From: a marine actinobacterium MedAcidi-G3
Lineage (GTDB): Bacteria; Actinomycetota; Acidimicrobiia; Acidimicrobiales; Poriferisodalaceae
Direction: 5' to 3'
DNA length: 64,000 nt
NCBI GenBank assembly: GCA_000817105.1
Contig: JUEP01000007.1
Location: 52,811-116,810, forward strand
Positions 16,973 to 25,521 of this stretch are shown piece after piece. The position numbers and the translations under genes are program-made. How positions within the stretch are numbered: the stretch's first letter is position 1; every line of letters begins with the position of its first letter. The notes beneath the pieces are model-generated. The model was given only the letters and a program-made list of their open reading frames with translations. It searched no databases and was not told the origin of the DNA.

Positions 16973-18277
16973 GTGCTTCACCGCATTGACCTCAGAGGCC
17001 TAGAAGGGCCATTGGATGCTCTGCTTCCGCGTCCCGATTTAGATAGTCAAGTGCCCACCTCGGCTGTCCGAGAAATCATTTCTCAAGTCCGCCAAGGAGG
17101 TGATGCCGCAATTCGAAAGCTAACGACGAAGTTCGACCAGGTAGACGTTGGTGCCCCTCGGGTTTCAGATATCGAACTAGAAAAAGCATGGAAATCTCTG
17201 GAGCCTGAGTTAGCTGCCGCTCTTGAGTTGGCGTACTCCCGAATTTTGCATTTCCATGAGCAAGAAGCAGGTGCAGCGCACCAAGTGACACAAGCTGAGA
17301 TCAAGGTGACTAGCTTGTCGCAAGCCGTAGAACGCGCTGGGCTTTATGTGCCGGGCGGGCTTGCTGTTTACCCATCCACAGTTTTGATGACAGCCTTGCC
17401 TGCGAAGGCCGCAGGGGTGGAAGAACTCCTTTTGTGTACGCCGCCAAATCCCTCAGGCGAGATAGATCAGATTGTGTTAGCGGCTGCCTATTTGTGCGGT
17501 GTCGGAGAGGTTTACAAGATTGGTGGAGTTCAAGCGATAGCCGCCATGGCGTATGGCTCGGAAACTATAAGCCCAGTTGACGTGATCGCAGGTCCAGGCA
17601 ATATTTGGGTTGCGACTGCAAAGCAGGAGGTGGCGGGCACTGTTGGTATTGCGGCTGCCTTTGCCGGTCCATCCGAGATAGTCGTTGTCGGGGATCAGAG
17701 TTGCCCGAGTACTTCGGCGGCAATAGATCTCATTTTGCAGGCGGAACATGGGCCAGGTGGTCGCGCATGGCTAGTTACTTGGAATCAGGCATACGCTGAG
17801 GAAGTAGAGGCTGCGATAGAACTCATCCTTGAATCATCCCCACGTCGTTCTGAGACATTGGAAACACTTGTTGAAGACGGTTATGTGTGTCTCGTCGATA
17901 CGCCGCAGCAAGCAATAGAAGTTGTTAACAAGATCGCGCCGGAACATCTTCAACTCATGTGTGAAGGCGCTAATGCCCTTGTGGGTGAGGTAAGAAATGC
18001 CGGTGCAGTTTTTTTGGGTAATTGGGGGCCAGCCTCAATTGGTGATTACCTAGCCGGGCCATCTCATGTTTTACCAACAGCAGGAACAGCACGCTTTAGT
18101 GGCGCCTTAACGGTTGACGACTTCCAAAAGCGGATGCACATTGTTGAAGTTTCGAAGTCAGGGTTTGACGCAGTAGCCGACGCGGTTGGCGTACTGGCTC
18201 GGGCTGAAGGTTTGTGGGCGCATGCTGCTTCTGTGACTGAGCGTCAACGCTGGATTGAAGAAGGATTGCAGCCATGA
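16973..18277 (+). CDS. hisD: Histidinol dehydrogenase
   Basis: GLYVPGGLAVYPSTVLMTALPAKAAGV, DVIAGPGNIWVATAKQEVAGTVGI, EHLQLM, GPASIGDYLAGPSHVLPTAGTARF. Confidence 0.97.
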   Translation: MLHRIDLRGLEGPLDALLPRPDLDSQVPTSAVREIISQVRQGGDAAIRKLTTKFDQVDVGAPRVSDIELEKAWKSLEPELAAALELAYSRILHFHEQEAGAAHQVTQAEIKVTSLSQAVERAGLYVPGGLAVYPSTVLMTALPAKAAGVEELLLCTPPNPSGEIDQIVLAAAYLCGVGEVYKIGGVQAIAAMAYGSETISPVDVIAGPGNIWVATAKQEVAGTVGIAAAFAGPSEIVVVGDQSCPSTSAAIDLILQAEHGPGGRAWLVTWNQAYAEEVEAAIELILESSPRRSETLETLVEDGYVCLVDTPQQAIEVVNKIAPEHLQLMCEGANALVGEVRNAGAVFLGNWGPASIGDYLAGPSHVLPTAGTARFSGALTVDDFQKRMHIVEVSKSGFDAVADAVGVLARAEGLWAHAASVTERQRWIEEGLQP

Positions 18278-19350
18278 AACGGCCGCCTGTGCGTGATGAC
18301 TTGCAAGCTATGAAGGGTTATCACTCTCCACAACTCGAGGTTGATGTTCGCTTGAATACGAACGAAGCACCTTTCCCTCCGCCCGAGGACTTCGAGAAAG
18401 CCTTCTTACAAGAAGTGCAAAAGGTCGACTGGAATAGGTACCCAGATCGACTGACTTGGTCTTTGAGGGAAGACCTGGCAGAACTCCACCAAGTTGAACC
18501 TCAACAAGTGTTTGTAGCCAATGGTTCAAACGAAGTGCTGCAGACAATCTGTCTCACATTTGGGGGGCACGGAAGAACAGCCCTGACCTTTGAACCGACC
18601 TACGCTATGTATGGACAGATAGCGAGAATCGCTCAATGTAGCGTCGCTAATGCACAACGAGATGAAGCGTTCAGGATCCCGATCGACGTTTTACGGAGAG
18701 CAATAGAAGTAGAAGAACCAGACCTGACGTTTCTATGTTCGCCTAATAATCCCACTGGTACGCCGGAGAGTCTCGAGGTGATTCAGACAGCTCTCAGGCT
18801 TTCCTCCGGAGCTGTGGTGGTTGACGAGGCGTACGGTCAATTTTCGGACTTCACAGCCCTAGATCTGTTTGGCGCACAAGACGCTTCTGAGTCCCTAATA
18901 GTCACAAGGACCTTTTCCAAGACTTGGTCAATGGCAGGTGTTCGCTTGGGTTATTGCGTGGCCTCACCGTGGATGTATGAAGAGTTCGAAAAAGTAGTAC
19001 TTCCCTATCACTTGGATTCGGTGAAACAAATCGCAGGTCGTGTGGCCCTGCGCTTCCAAGATGAGATGGAGCACCGGGTCACTCAGATATCCGACGAAAG
19101 AGATCGGGTTTCCAAAGCCATGGCCGAGTTAGGCGTTGAGGTTTGGCCATCTCAGGCCAACTTCATTTTGTTTAGGACAGCTTGTTGTGATCTGCCCGGA
19201 CAAGAAGTTTGGAAGCGCCTTCTCGATAGGTCGGTTTTAGTTAGGAATTGTTCAGGTTGGGCCGGATTAACTGATTGCCTGAGGGTGACGATTGGCACTG
19301 AACAAGAAAACACTATTTTTCTCGCAGCCCTCCAGGAGGCACTTCAATGA
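18274..19350 (+). CDS. hisC: Histidinol-phosphate aminotransferase
   Basis: VRLNTNEAPFPPP, VFVANGSNEVLQTICLTFGG, SPNNPTGT, TRTFSKTWSMAGVRLGY. Confidence 0.96.
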   Translation: MKRPPVRDDLQAMKGYHSPQLEVDVRLNTNEAPFPPPEDFEKAFLQEVQKVDWNRYPDRLTWSLREDLAELHQVEPQQVFVANGSNEVLQTICLTFGGHGRTALTFEPTYAMYGQIARIAQCSVANAQRDEAFRIPIDVLRRAIEVEEPDLTFLCSPNNPTGTPESLEVIQTALRLSSGAVVVDEAYGQFSDFTALDLFGAQDASESLIVTRTFSKTWSMAGVRLGYCVASPWMYEEFEKVVLPYHLDSVKQIAGRVALRFQDEMEHRVTQISDERDRVSKAMAELGVEVWPSQANFILFRTACCDLPGQEVWKRLLDRSVLVRNCSGWAGLTDCLRVTIGTEQENTIFLAALQEALQ

Positions 19351-19937
19351 CACGTCAAGCGCAACATCGCAGAACAACTAAAGAGACTCAAATTGATTTA
19401 TCGATCGATGTGGATGGTTCGGGGCAAATTGAGGTGAGTACCGGTCTGCCTTTTTTTGATCACATGATCTCTCAACTCGGCAAGCATTCCAGGTTTGATT
19501 TGACCGTTAAGTGTGAAGGTGACATCGATATTGATGCTCACCACACCGTCGAAGATGTCGGTATAGCTTTGGGAGAGGCATTTGCGGAAGCTCTTGGAGA
19601 TAAACAGGGTGTGCGTAGGTTTGCTTCTATGACCGTTCCCCTTGATGAGGCGGCAGTCGAAGTTGTTCTTGACCTGTCGGGCCGACCCTTCTTGCACTAT
19701 GAGATCGATCCTCCAGGAGAAAAGATTTTAGGTGACCCTCCGTTTGACCCACAGTTATGCGAGGAGTTCTGGCGCGCCTTCGTGATGGCAGCCGGGATCA
19801 CCCTGCATTTGGTCTTGATTCGGGGGCGAAATACGCATCATATAATTGAAGCAAGTTTCAAAGGCGCAGCGCGGGCACTGTACGACGCAGTTGTTGTTGC
19901 TGACGAGGTCTTGCCCTCGACTAAAGGTGTCTTGTGA
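19347..19937 (+). CDS. hisB: Imidazoleglycerol-phosphate dehydratase
   Basis: STGLPFFDHMISQLGKHSRFDL, DIDAHHTVEDVGIALGEAF, NTHHIIEASFKGAARAL. Confidence 0.97.
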   Translation: MTRQAQHRRTTKETQIDLSIDVDGSGQIEVSTGLPFFDHMISQLGKHSRFDLTVKCEGDIDIDAHHTVEDVGIALGEAFAEALGDKQGVRRFASMTVPLDEAAVEVVLDLSGRPFLHYEIDPPGEKILGDPPFDPQLCEEFWRAFVMAAGITLHLVLIRGRNTHHIIEASFKGAARALYDAVVVADEVLPSTKGVL

Positions 19938-19947
19938 GGAGTTTCCG

Positions 19948-20583
19948 TTGAGAGAGGGCAACGATGCCCCGCTCATTGCCATATTGGATTACGGCATTGG
20001 GAATTTGAGGTCGGCACAAAAGGGCTTCGAACGAGTTGGTGCCGAAGTTCATTTGACTTCCGACGCAGGTTTAATAGCTGAGGCCTCGGGCGTGGTTCTT
20101 CCAGGAGTGGGACATTTCGGCTCGTGTATGCGCGAACTGAGAGCGGCCAAGCTGGATGAAGTGGCCTATTCGGTAATCGAAGCCGGAGTTCCCTTTCTTG
20201 GTATTTGCGTCGGCATGCAAATGCTTTTCGAGGGTTCTGAAGAGGCACCTGGCACCCGAGGTCTGGGAGTTTTACCCGGTCGGGTTCGTCTGCTGCCCAA
20301 TTCTTTGCCGCGCCCCCAGATGCAATGGAACCGTCTAGATATTCGTCTTCAGGGATCACCGCTCTTAGATGGCATTGAAGATGGCTCCTGGGTGTACTTC
20401 GTTCACAGCTATGCGGCAGAGACGGAACCCCATTTGGTTGCAGCAACCTGCGAGTATGGAGTCGAAGTAACTGCAATGGTGGAGCAAGGAACTTTGTGGG
20501 CGACTCAGTTCCATCCGGAAAAATCTGGAGAAGTAGGACGGTCTTTTGCGCATAACTTTTATAGGGAGGCGTCAGTCCTGTGA
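19948..20583 (+). CDS. hisH: Imidazole glycerol phosphate synthase subunit HisH
   Basis: TTG start; IAILDYGIGNLRSAQKGFERVG, GVPFLGICVGMQMLFEGSEE, ATQFHPEKSGEVG. Confidence 0.96.
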   Translation: MREGNDAPLIAILDYGIGNLRSAQKGFERVGAEVHLTSDAGLIAEASGVVLPGVGHFGSCMRELRAAKLDEVAYSVIEAGVPFLGICVGMQMLFEGSEEAPGTRGLGVLPGRVRLLPNSLPRPQMQWNRLDIRLQGSPLLDGIEDGSWVYFVHSYAAETEPHLVAATCEYGVEVTAMVEQGTLWATQFHPEKSGEVGRSFAHNFYREASVL

Positions 20584-21317
20584 CCTTTAGTCTTTATCCA
20601 GCGATTGATATACGCGATGGCCGTTGCGTTCGGCTTATACAAGGAGACTACGACCGAGAGATCAGATATGACGCTGACCCTGTTGACGTGGCACTTTCCT
20701 TTGAAGAAGCAGGCGCTTCTTGGGTGCACGTCGTCGATCTTGACGCAGCGCGATCTGGTACGTCTCAAAATTTGGTGACAGTTGGTGCTATCGCCGCAGC
20801 TGTGAAAATACCGGTGCAAAGTGGCGGAGGGGTGCGCAGCCTAAACGCAGCCCGGGCGTTGTTTGATGCTGGAGTATCGAGGTGTGTGGTTGGGACTGCG
20901 GCCGTGGAGGATCCGAGTTTGGTTGAAGAGATTGCAGCAGTTGGACACCGTGTAGCGGTAGGTCTTGATGTTCGGGGCGAGATGGTCGCGACCGAAGGCT
21001 GGGAACGCGATAGTGGCATGAGTATCTACCAGTTGTTGCCGAACTTCCAGAATGCTGGAGTTGAGGCTGTAGTTGTTACGCAGATCACTCGTGATGGTAT
21101 GGGGACTGGGCCAGACATCGCTGGATTGGAGCAAGTAGTTCGAGCGACTTCCCTAGAGGTCGTTGCGAGCGGAGGTGTAGGAACTCTTGAACACATAGCA
21201 GAGTTGGCGAAGCTAAGGGTTGATAACCGAGCCCTAGCAGGTGTGATTGTTGGTAAGGCTCTTCATGATGGCGTTATCGACGTTTCAGATGCTGTGAAAG
21301 CAGCCAAACAACTATGA
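20580..21317 (+). CDS. hisA: ProFAR isomerase HisA (possibly PriA-like)
   Basis: [72 protein letters not shown]. Confidence 0.95.
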   Translation: MTFSLYPAIDIRDGRCVRLIQGDYDREIRYDADPVDVALSFEEAGASWVHVVDLDAARSGTSQNLVTVGAIAAAVKIPVQSGGGVRSLNAARALFDAGVSRCVVGTAAVEDPSLVEEIAAVGHRVAVGLDVRGEMVATEGWERDSGMSIYQLLPNFQNAGVEAVVVTQITRDGMGTGPDIAGLEQVVRATSLEVVASGGVGTLEHIAELAKLRVDNRALAGVIVGKALHDGVIDVSDAVKAAKQL

Positions 21318-22081
21318 AATCAGTGAGGGTAATTCCGTGCCTAGACGTAGATCAGGGGCGTGTGGTTAAGGGGGTTAACTTTGTGGGGTTGAGAGACGCT
21401 GGAGATCCGGTCGAGTTAGCAGCCCGTTATGATGCCGACGGCGCTGATGAAGTCGTGTTTTTGGATATAACAGCTAGCTCAGATGACCGCGAAACAATCG
21501 TCGAACTAGCTAGGAAAGTGGCTGAAGAGGTCTACATTCCTTTCACCATCGGCGGGGGTGTTAGATCAGTTGATGATGCTCGCCGACTGCTTAGGGCCGG
21601 AGCGGACAAAGTTTCGGTGAACTCCGCCGCGGTTGCTCATCCGAGTTTGGTCGCAGAGTTGGCAGATGCATTTGGTAGCCAGTGCGTGGTAGTTGCAATC
21701 GATGCAAAGTCCAATGGGAACAAGACTTGGAATGTGTACGTTAATGGCGGAAGAAATGACACAGCTCTAGATGTCGTCGATTGGGCTGGAGAGATCGCGA
21801 ACCTTGGGGCCGGTGAGATTCTTCTAACGTCGATGGATGGAGATGGAACTCGCAACGGTTACGACCTCGATTTAACGCAAGCGGTTGTCAATGCTGTGCA
21901 AATTCCGGTCATCGCGAGCGGTGGTGTTGGAGAGCTAGCTCATTTAGTTAGCGGCGCCGTAGACGGCGGAGCTGACGCCGTCCTTGCTGCTTCTATTTTT
22001 CATTTTGGCAAACATACGGTTAGAGAAGCAAAAGAAGCCTTGCTGGCCGCTGGAGTGACCGTTCGACCACCGACCGAGTAA
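21314..22081 (+). CDS. hisF: Imidazole glycerol phosphate synthase subunit HisF
   Basis: [80 protein letters not shown]. Confidence 0.97.
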   Translation: MKSVRVIPCLDVDQGRVVKGVNFVGLRDAGDPVELAARYDADGADEVVFLDITASSDDRETIVELARKVAEEVYIPFTIGGGVRSVDDARRLLRAGADKVSVNSAAVAHPSLVAELADAFGSQCVVVAIDAKSNGNKTWNVYVNGGRNDTALDVVDWAGEIANLGAGEILLTSMDGDGTRNGYDLDLTQAVVNAVQIPVIASGGVGELAHLVSGAVDGGADAVLAASIFHFGKHTVREAKEALLAAGVTVRPPTE

Positions 22082-22114
22082 CGGTAGAAGCATTTTTTCG
22101 GTTAGTTTCAAGAG

Positions 22115-23707
22115 ATGACGTACCCCGGAAAGTATGCCGAAGTAGCGCCTAACCGCCTTGCAGTTGTCATGGCCAGAACGGGCGACTCTCTGTCGTATCA
22201 AGAGCTCGAACATCGATCTTGTCGATTCGCTCAAATGATGTGGGATGCTGGGCTACGACCGGGAGATCATGTGGCGATCTTCTCAGATAATCACATCCGG
22301 TATTTTGAGGCTTATTGGGCAGCAATGCGCAGTGGTCTCTACTTCACTACGGTAAATCGGTTCCTAACCGCAGAAGAAGCTGCCTACATCGTTGAAGATT
22401 GCGGCGCACAAGTGTTAGTAGCTAGTCAAGCAGTTCGTGACGTTGCGGTTGAGATGTTGCCGGCGATACCTAATTGCGCAGTGAGACTAATGTTCGATGG
22501 CGCAGCCGAAGGCTACGAAAACTTCGAATCCGTAGTTAATGAGTACCCATCGGAACCGCTTGACGATGAACCCAAAGGTTCGTTGATGCTCTATAGCTCT
22601 GGTACTACTGGCAAACCGAAGGGAATTAAGCGGCCTCTGGACGGATCGAAGATAACGGACCCTGACCTCATTGGCGCAGGTTTGGTCGGTGGAATTTTTG
22701 GCATTAATGATGAGTCGGTTTATCTGTCTCCTGCCCCGCTATATCACTCAGCGCCCCTTGGCTTCACTACAGGGACGCAATCTGTTGGCGGCACAGTGGT
22801 GGTTTTAGAAAAGTTTGACCCGCTAGAAGCGCTAGAAGCTATAGAGCGTTACAGCGTGACCCATTCGCAATGGGTACCGACAATGTTTACGCGGATGCTG
22901 AAACTGAGTGAAGAAGAACGAAACAGGTGGAACCTGTCAACTCACAAGCTGGCTATTCACGCGGCCGCTCCATGTCCAGTGGAAATAAAAAAGCAAATGT
23001 TTGAATGGTGGGGTCCCATCTTGCATGAATATTACGCAGGAACGGAACTCAATGGGTTCTGTTACGTCGGGCCCGAGGACTGGATCTCCCACCCAGGAAC
23101 GGTTGGAAAGCCCCTAATTGGGTCGCTGCATATTTGTGACGAGGATGGTGTCGAATTACCTGCTGGGGAAGCAGGATTAATCTACTTTGAGCGCGAAGAG
23201 CAAACCTTTGAGTACCACCAGGCTCCAGACAAAACAAAAAGTTCCCAGCACCCAAATAATGCCTTATGGACGACACTTGGCGATGTGGGACGTGTAGATG
23301 ATGACGGGTTCTTGTATCTGACAGACCGGAAGGCCTTTATGATCATCTCAGGGGGCGTGAATATCTACCCTCAAGAGATTGAAGACCGACTCATCCTCCA
23401 CCCGGAAGTGGCCGACGTTGCTGTTTTTGGTGTTCCGAACGAAGATTTCGGTGAGGAGGTAAAAGCTGTAGTGCAACCAGTACAGGGCGTAAACGCCGAC
23501 GAACATTTAGCGAGACGACTAGATGAATATGCGAAAGAACATATTGCTGGATATAAAATCCCACGATCTATCGACTTTCGTGAGGAACTTCCGCGCCTCC
23601 CTACTGGAAAGCTCTATAAGAGAGTGCTGCGTGACGAGTACTGGGGCGAAATTGGCGATTCTGAAGGAAACGTATCGCCTATTGAACAAATAACAGAGTC
23701 ATCTTGA
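22115..23707 (+). CDS. Acyl-CoA synthetase (AMP-dependent synthetase/ligase)
   Basis: LMLYSSGTTGKPKGIKRPL, YAGTELNGFCYV, LTDRKAFMIISGGVNIYPQEIEDRL, LPRLPTGKLYKRVLRDEYW. Confidence 0.94.
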   Translation: MTYPGKYAEVAPNRLAVVMARTGDSLSYQELEHRSCRFAQMMWDAGLRPGDHVAIFSDNHIRYFEAYWAAMRSGLYFTTVNRFLTAEEAAYIVEDCGAQVLVASQAVRDVAVEMLPAIPNCAVRLMFDGAAEGYENFESVVNEYPSEPLDDEPKGSLMLYSSGTTGKPKGIKRPLDGSKITDPDLIGAGLVGGIFGINDESVYLSPAPLYHSAPLGFTTGTQSVGGTVVVLEKFDPLEALEAIERYSVTHSQWVPTMFTRMLKLSEEERNRWNLSTHKLAIHAAAPCPVEIKKQMFEWWGPILHEYYAGTELNGFCYVGPEDWISHPGTVGKPLIGSLHICDEDGVELPAGEAGLIYFEREEQTFEYHQAPDKTKSSQHPNNALWTTLGDVGRVDDDGFLYLTDRKAFMIISGGVNIYPQEIEDRLILHPEVADVAVFGVPNEDFGEEVKAVVQPVQGVNADEHLARRLDEYAKEHIAGYKIPRSIDFREELPRLPTGKLYKRVLRDEYWGEIGDSEGNVSPIEQITESS

Positions 23708-23815
23708 GTGCTGCGGAAACCTATCGCAAAGACTCGAAGTTGAGACTCGGCGCAGATCTATATGCAAATTTAGACAGGTGTTTGGGTTTAGTCAGCTAAC
23801 TGGAATAAGGAAATA

Positions 23816-24103
23816 ATGTCAGTTTATTTTGTGGTGCAAGAAGAAGTTAAAGACCAAGCAGGCCTCGACGCCTATATGGAGGCGGCAAAGACGTCAACGC
23901 TTGGTCGTGGTCGAGCGTTAGTAGTTGACAACGATGTCGCCCCGGTGGAGGGCAACTGGCATGGCTCCCGATTGGTCATTCTCGAATTTGAAGACGAAGC
24001 GGCATTCACTGAGTGGTACAACTCACCTGAGTACCAGAATGCTTTGCCGTTACGACTGGCAGCAACTGACTCTCGTGGAGCACTGGTTAAGGGATTGGGC
24101 TAA
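23816..24103 (+). CDS. DUF1330-family dimeric alpha/beta-barrel protein
   Basis: FVVQEEVKDQAGLDAYMEAAKTST...LVILEFEDEAAFTEWYNSPEYQNALPLRLAATDSRGALVKG. Confidence 0.88.
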   Translation: MSVYFVVQEEVKDQAGLDAYMEAAKTSTLGRGRALVVDNDVAPVEGNWHGSRLVILEFEDEAAFTEWYNSPEYQNALPLRLAATDSRGALVKGLG

Positions 24104-24113
24104 GAAGTCGACG

Positions 24114-24443
24114 ATGCTTGTATACGACGGAGACTGCGTTTTTTGTTGTAGGTGCGCTCGGTGGGTGGCTAAGCGCTCTGACATCGATCTACTTGCCGAT
24201 GGCGAAGCAGATTTAGAGGCCCTCGGCCTGACTGTTGCAGACACAAAACGCTTTGTTTGGTGGGTTGACGGCGATGTAAAGCTTTCTGGGCATCTTGCGA
24301 TCGGAAAGGTCCTCCGGTCACTCGGCGGCGGTTGGATGTTGTTAGGTGCTGCCATGAAGGTGCCGCCTGTGTCGTTGCTTGCGGCATTGATCTATAGATT
24401 GGTGGCGGCTAATAGACATCGTTTTGGGGGAGGGTGCAGCTAG
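24114..24443 (+). CDS. DCC-family (DUF393) thiol-disulfide oxidoreductase-like protein
   Basis: MLVYDGDCVFCCRCARWVAKR at the N-terminus; KRFVWWVDGDVKLSGHLAIGKVLRSLGGGWMLLGAAMKVPP. Confidence 0.82.
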   Translation: MLVYDGDCVFCCRCARWVAKRSDIDLLADGEADLEALGLTVADTKRFVWWVDGDVKLSGHLAIGKVLRSLGGGWMLLGAAMKVPPVSLLAALIYRLVAANRHRFGGGCS

Positions 24444-24481
24444 CTGACGTGGCCCGTATATTTCACTAGTTTTCTTTGCCG

Positions 24482-25129
24482 CTAGTCCTGGTTGATGATC
24501 TCGCTGATGAAAGAGCTTGCTCGCTCAGTCACTGGTTGTGTTACTCCTAAAAAGAAGTGATCGGCTTGAGCGACCTTTTCTACGGTGGTGGCGACCCAAG
24601 GTTCACAAATTGCGTGAGCGTCAGAAATAGATCGGAACTGATCATTCTCTGGGACCAGGAGAAGAGTGGGTCGCTGATCCTTACCCGCCTTCATTTCCTT
24701 AGGCTCAAGCAACGCCAAAGGTGACGCTATTCCAATCCAGCCGGCAAGATCAGAGTCATCGGCGGAGAGTGAAACATCTGCCCCGAATGAGTATCCAATT
24801 GAGAACACAGGAACGGCATCAGATAGTTGCGAAGCAAAAGCGAAGGCTGCTTGGCTGTCCAATATTTCCAGGCGCCCGTCCCCGTGGCCGCCCTCTGAAT
24901 TTCCGACGCCCCGAAAGTTGTACCTTAAGGTTCCGATTGCATCTAACGGTAATGAATCGAAAAGTGCCTGAACAACGTTATTGTTCATCGCCCCGCCGTA
25001 CAGAGGGTGTGGGTGAGATAGGACTGCGATAGCTCGAATATTGCTACTCAGTCGGTATTCGGCCTCGATAGTTACACCGTCACTAGTTTGGAAATTTGTT
25101 ATTTGAGCCGATCCGGGGTCCGCGTTCAT
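24482..25129 (-). CDS. Alpha/beta hydrolase
   Basis: AVLSHPHPLYGGAMNNNVVQALFDSL, TLRYNFRGVGNSEGGHGDGRLE, FSIGYSFGADVSL; ATG chosen at 25129 to avoid overlap with the divergent gene. Confidence 0.88.
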   Translation of the reverse strand: MNADPGSAQITNFQTSDGVTIEAEYRLSSNIRAIAVLSHPHPLYGGAMNNNVVQALFDSLPLDAIGTLRYNFRGVGNSEGGHGDGRLEILDSQAAFAFASQLSDAVPVFSIGYSFGADVSLSADDSDLAGWIGIASPLALLEPKEMKAGKDQRPTLLLVPENDQFRSISDAHAICEPWVATTVEKVAQADHFFLGVTQPVTERASSFISEIINQD

Positions 25130-25153
25130 GTCTGAAAACGGTACCGTGCCATC

Positions 25154-25507
25154 GTGGCAGAAGAACCAAATGACGTAGCTACAGACCAAAATCAGAAACG
25201 CCCGATCAAAATGCTTCACGATCGGATCCTTGTGAGGATGCCGGATGACGAAGCTGAGCGCCGCAGTAGCGGTGGGATTCTGATTCCGGCTACAGCCCAG
25301 CAACAGAAGCGTTTAGTTTGGGGTGAGGTCGTGGGGGCCGGGCCTAACGTCAGAAGTGCTGAGGAAGGTGACCAGGTTTTGTTTAGCCCCGAGGACCGTT
25401 TTGAAGTAGAAGTTCACGGTGACGATTTTTTGATCCTGCGTGAACGCGACGTTCACGCGATAGCAGCTCCACGGGTCGAACCCGGAAGTACAGGTCTATA
25501 CCTTTAA
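25154..25507 (+). CDS. GroES-like co-chaperonin with C-terminal STGLYL tail
   Basis: GTG start; IKMLHDRILVRMPDDEAERRSSGGILIPATAQQQKRLVWGEVVGAGPNV...EEGDQVLFSPED; ends PGSTGLYL. No groEL adjacent. Confidence 0.88.
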   Translation: MAEEPNDVATDQNQKRPIKMLHDRILVRMPDDEAERRSSGGILIPATAQQQKRLVWGEVVGAGPNVRSAEEGDQVLFSPEDRFEVEVHGDDFLILRERDVHAIAAPRVEPGSTGLYL

Positions 25508-25521
25508 CAAAGGGGACCCTT

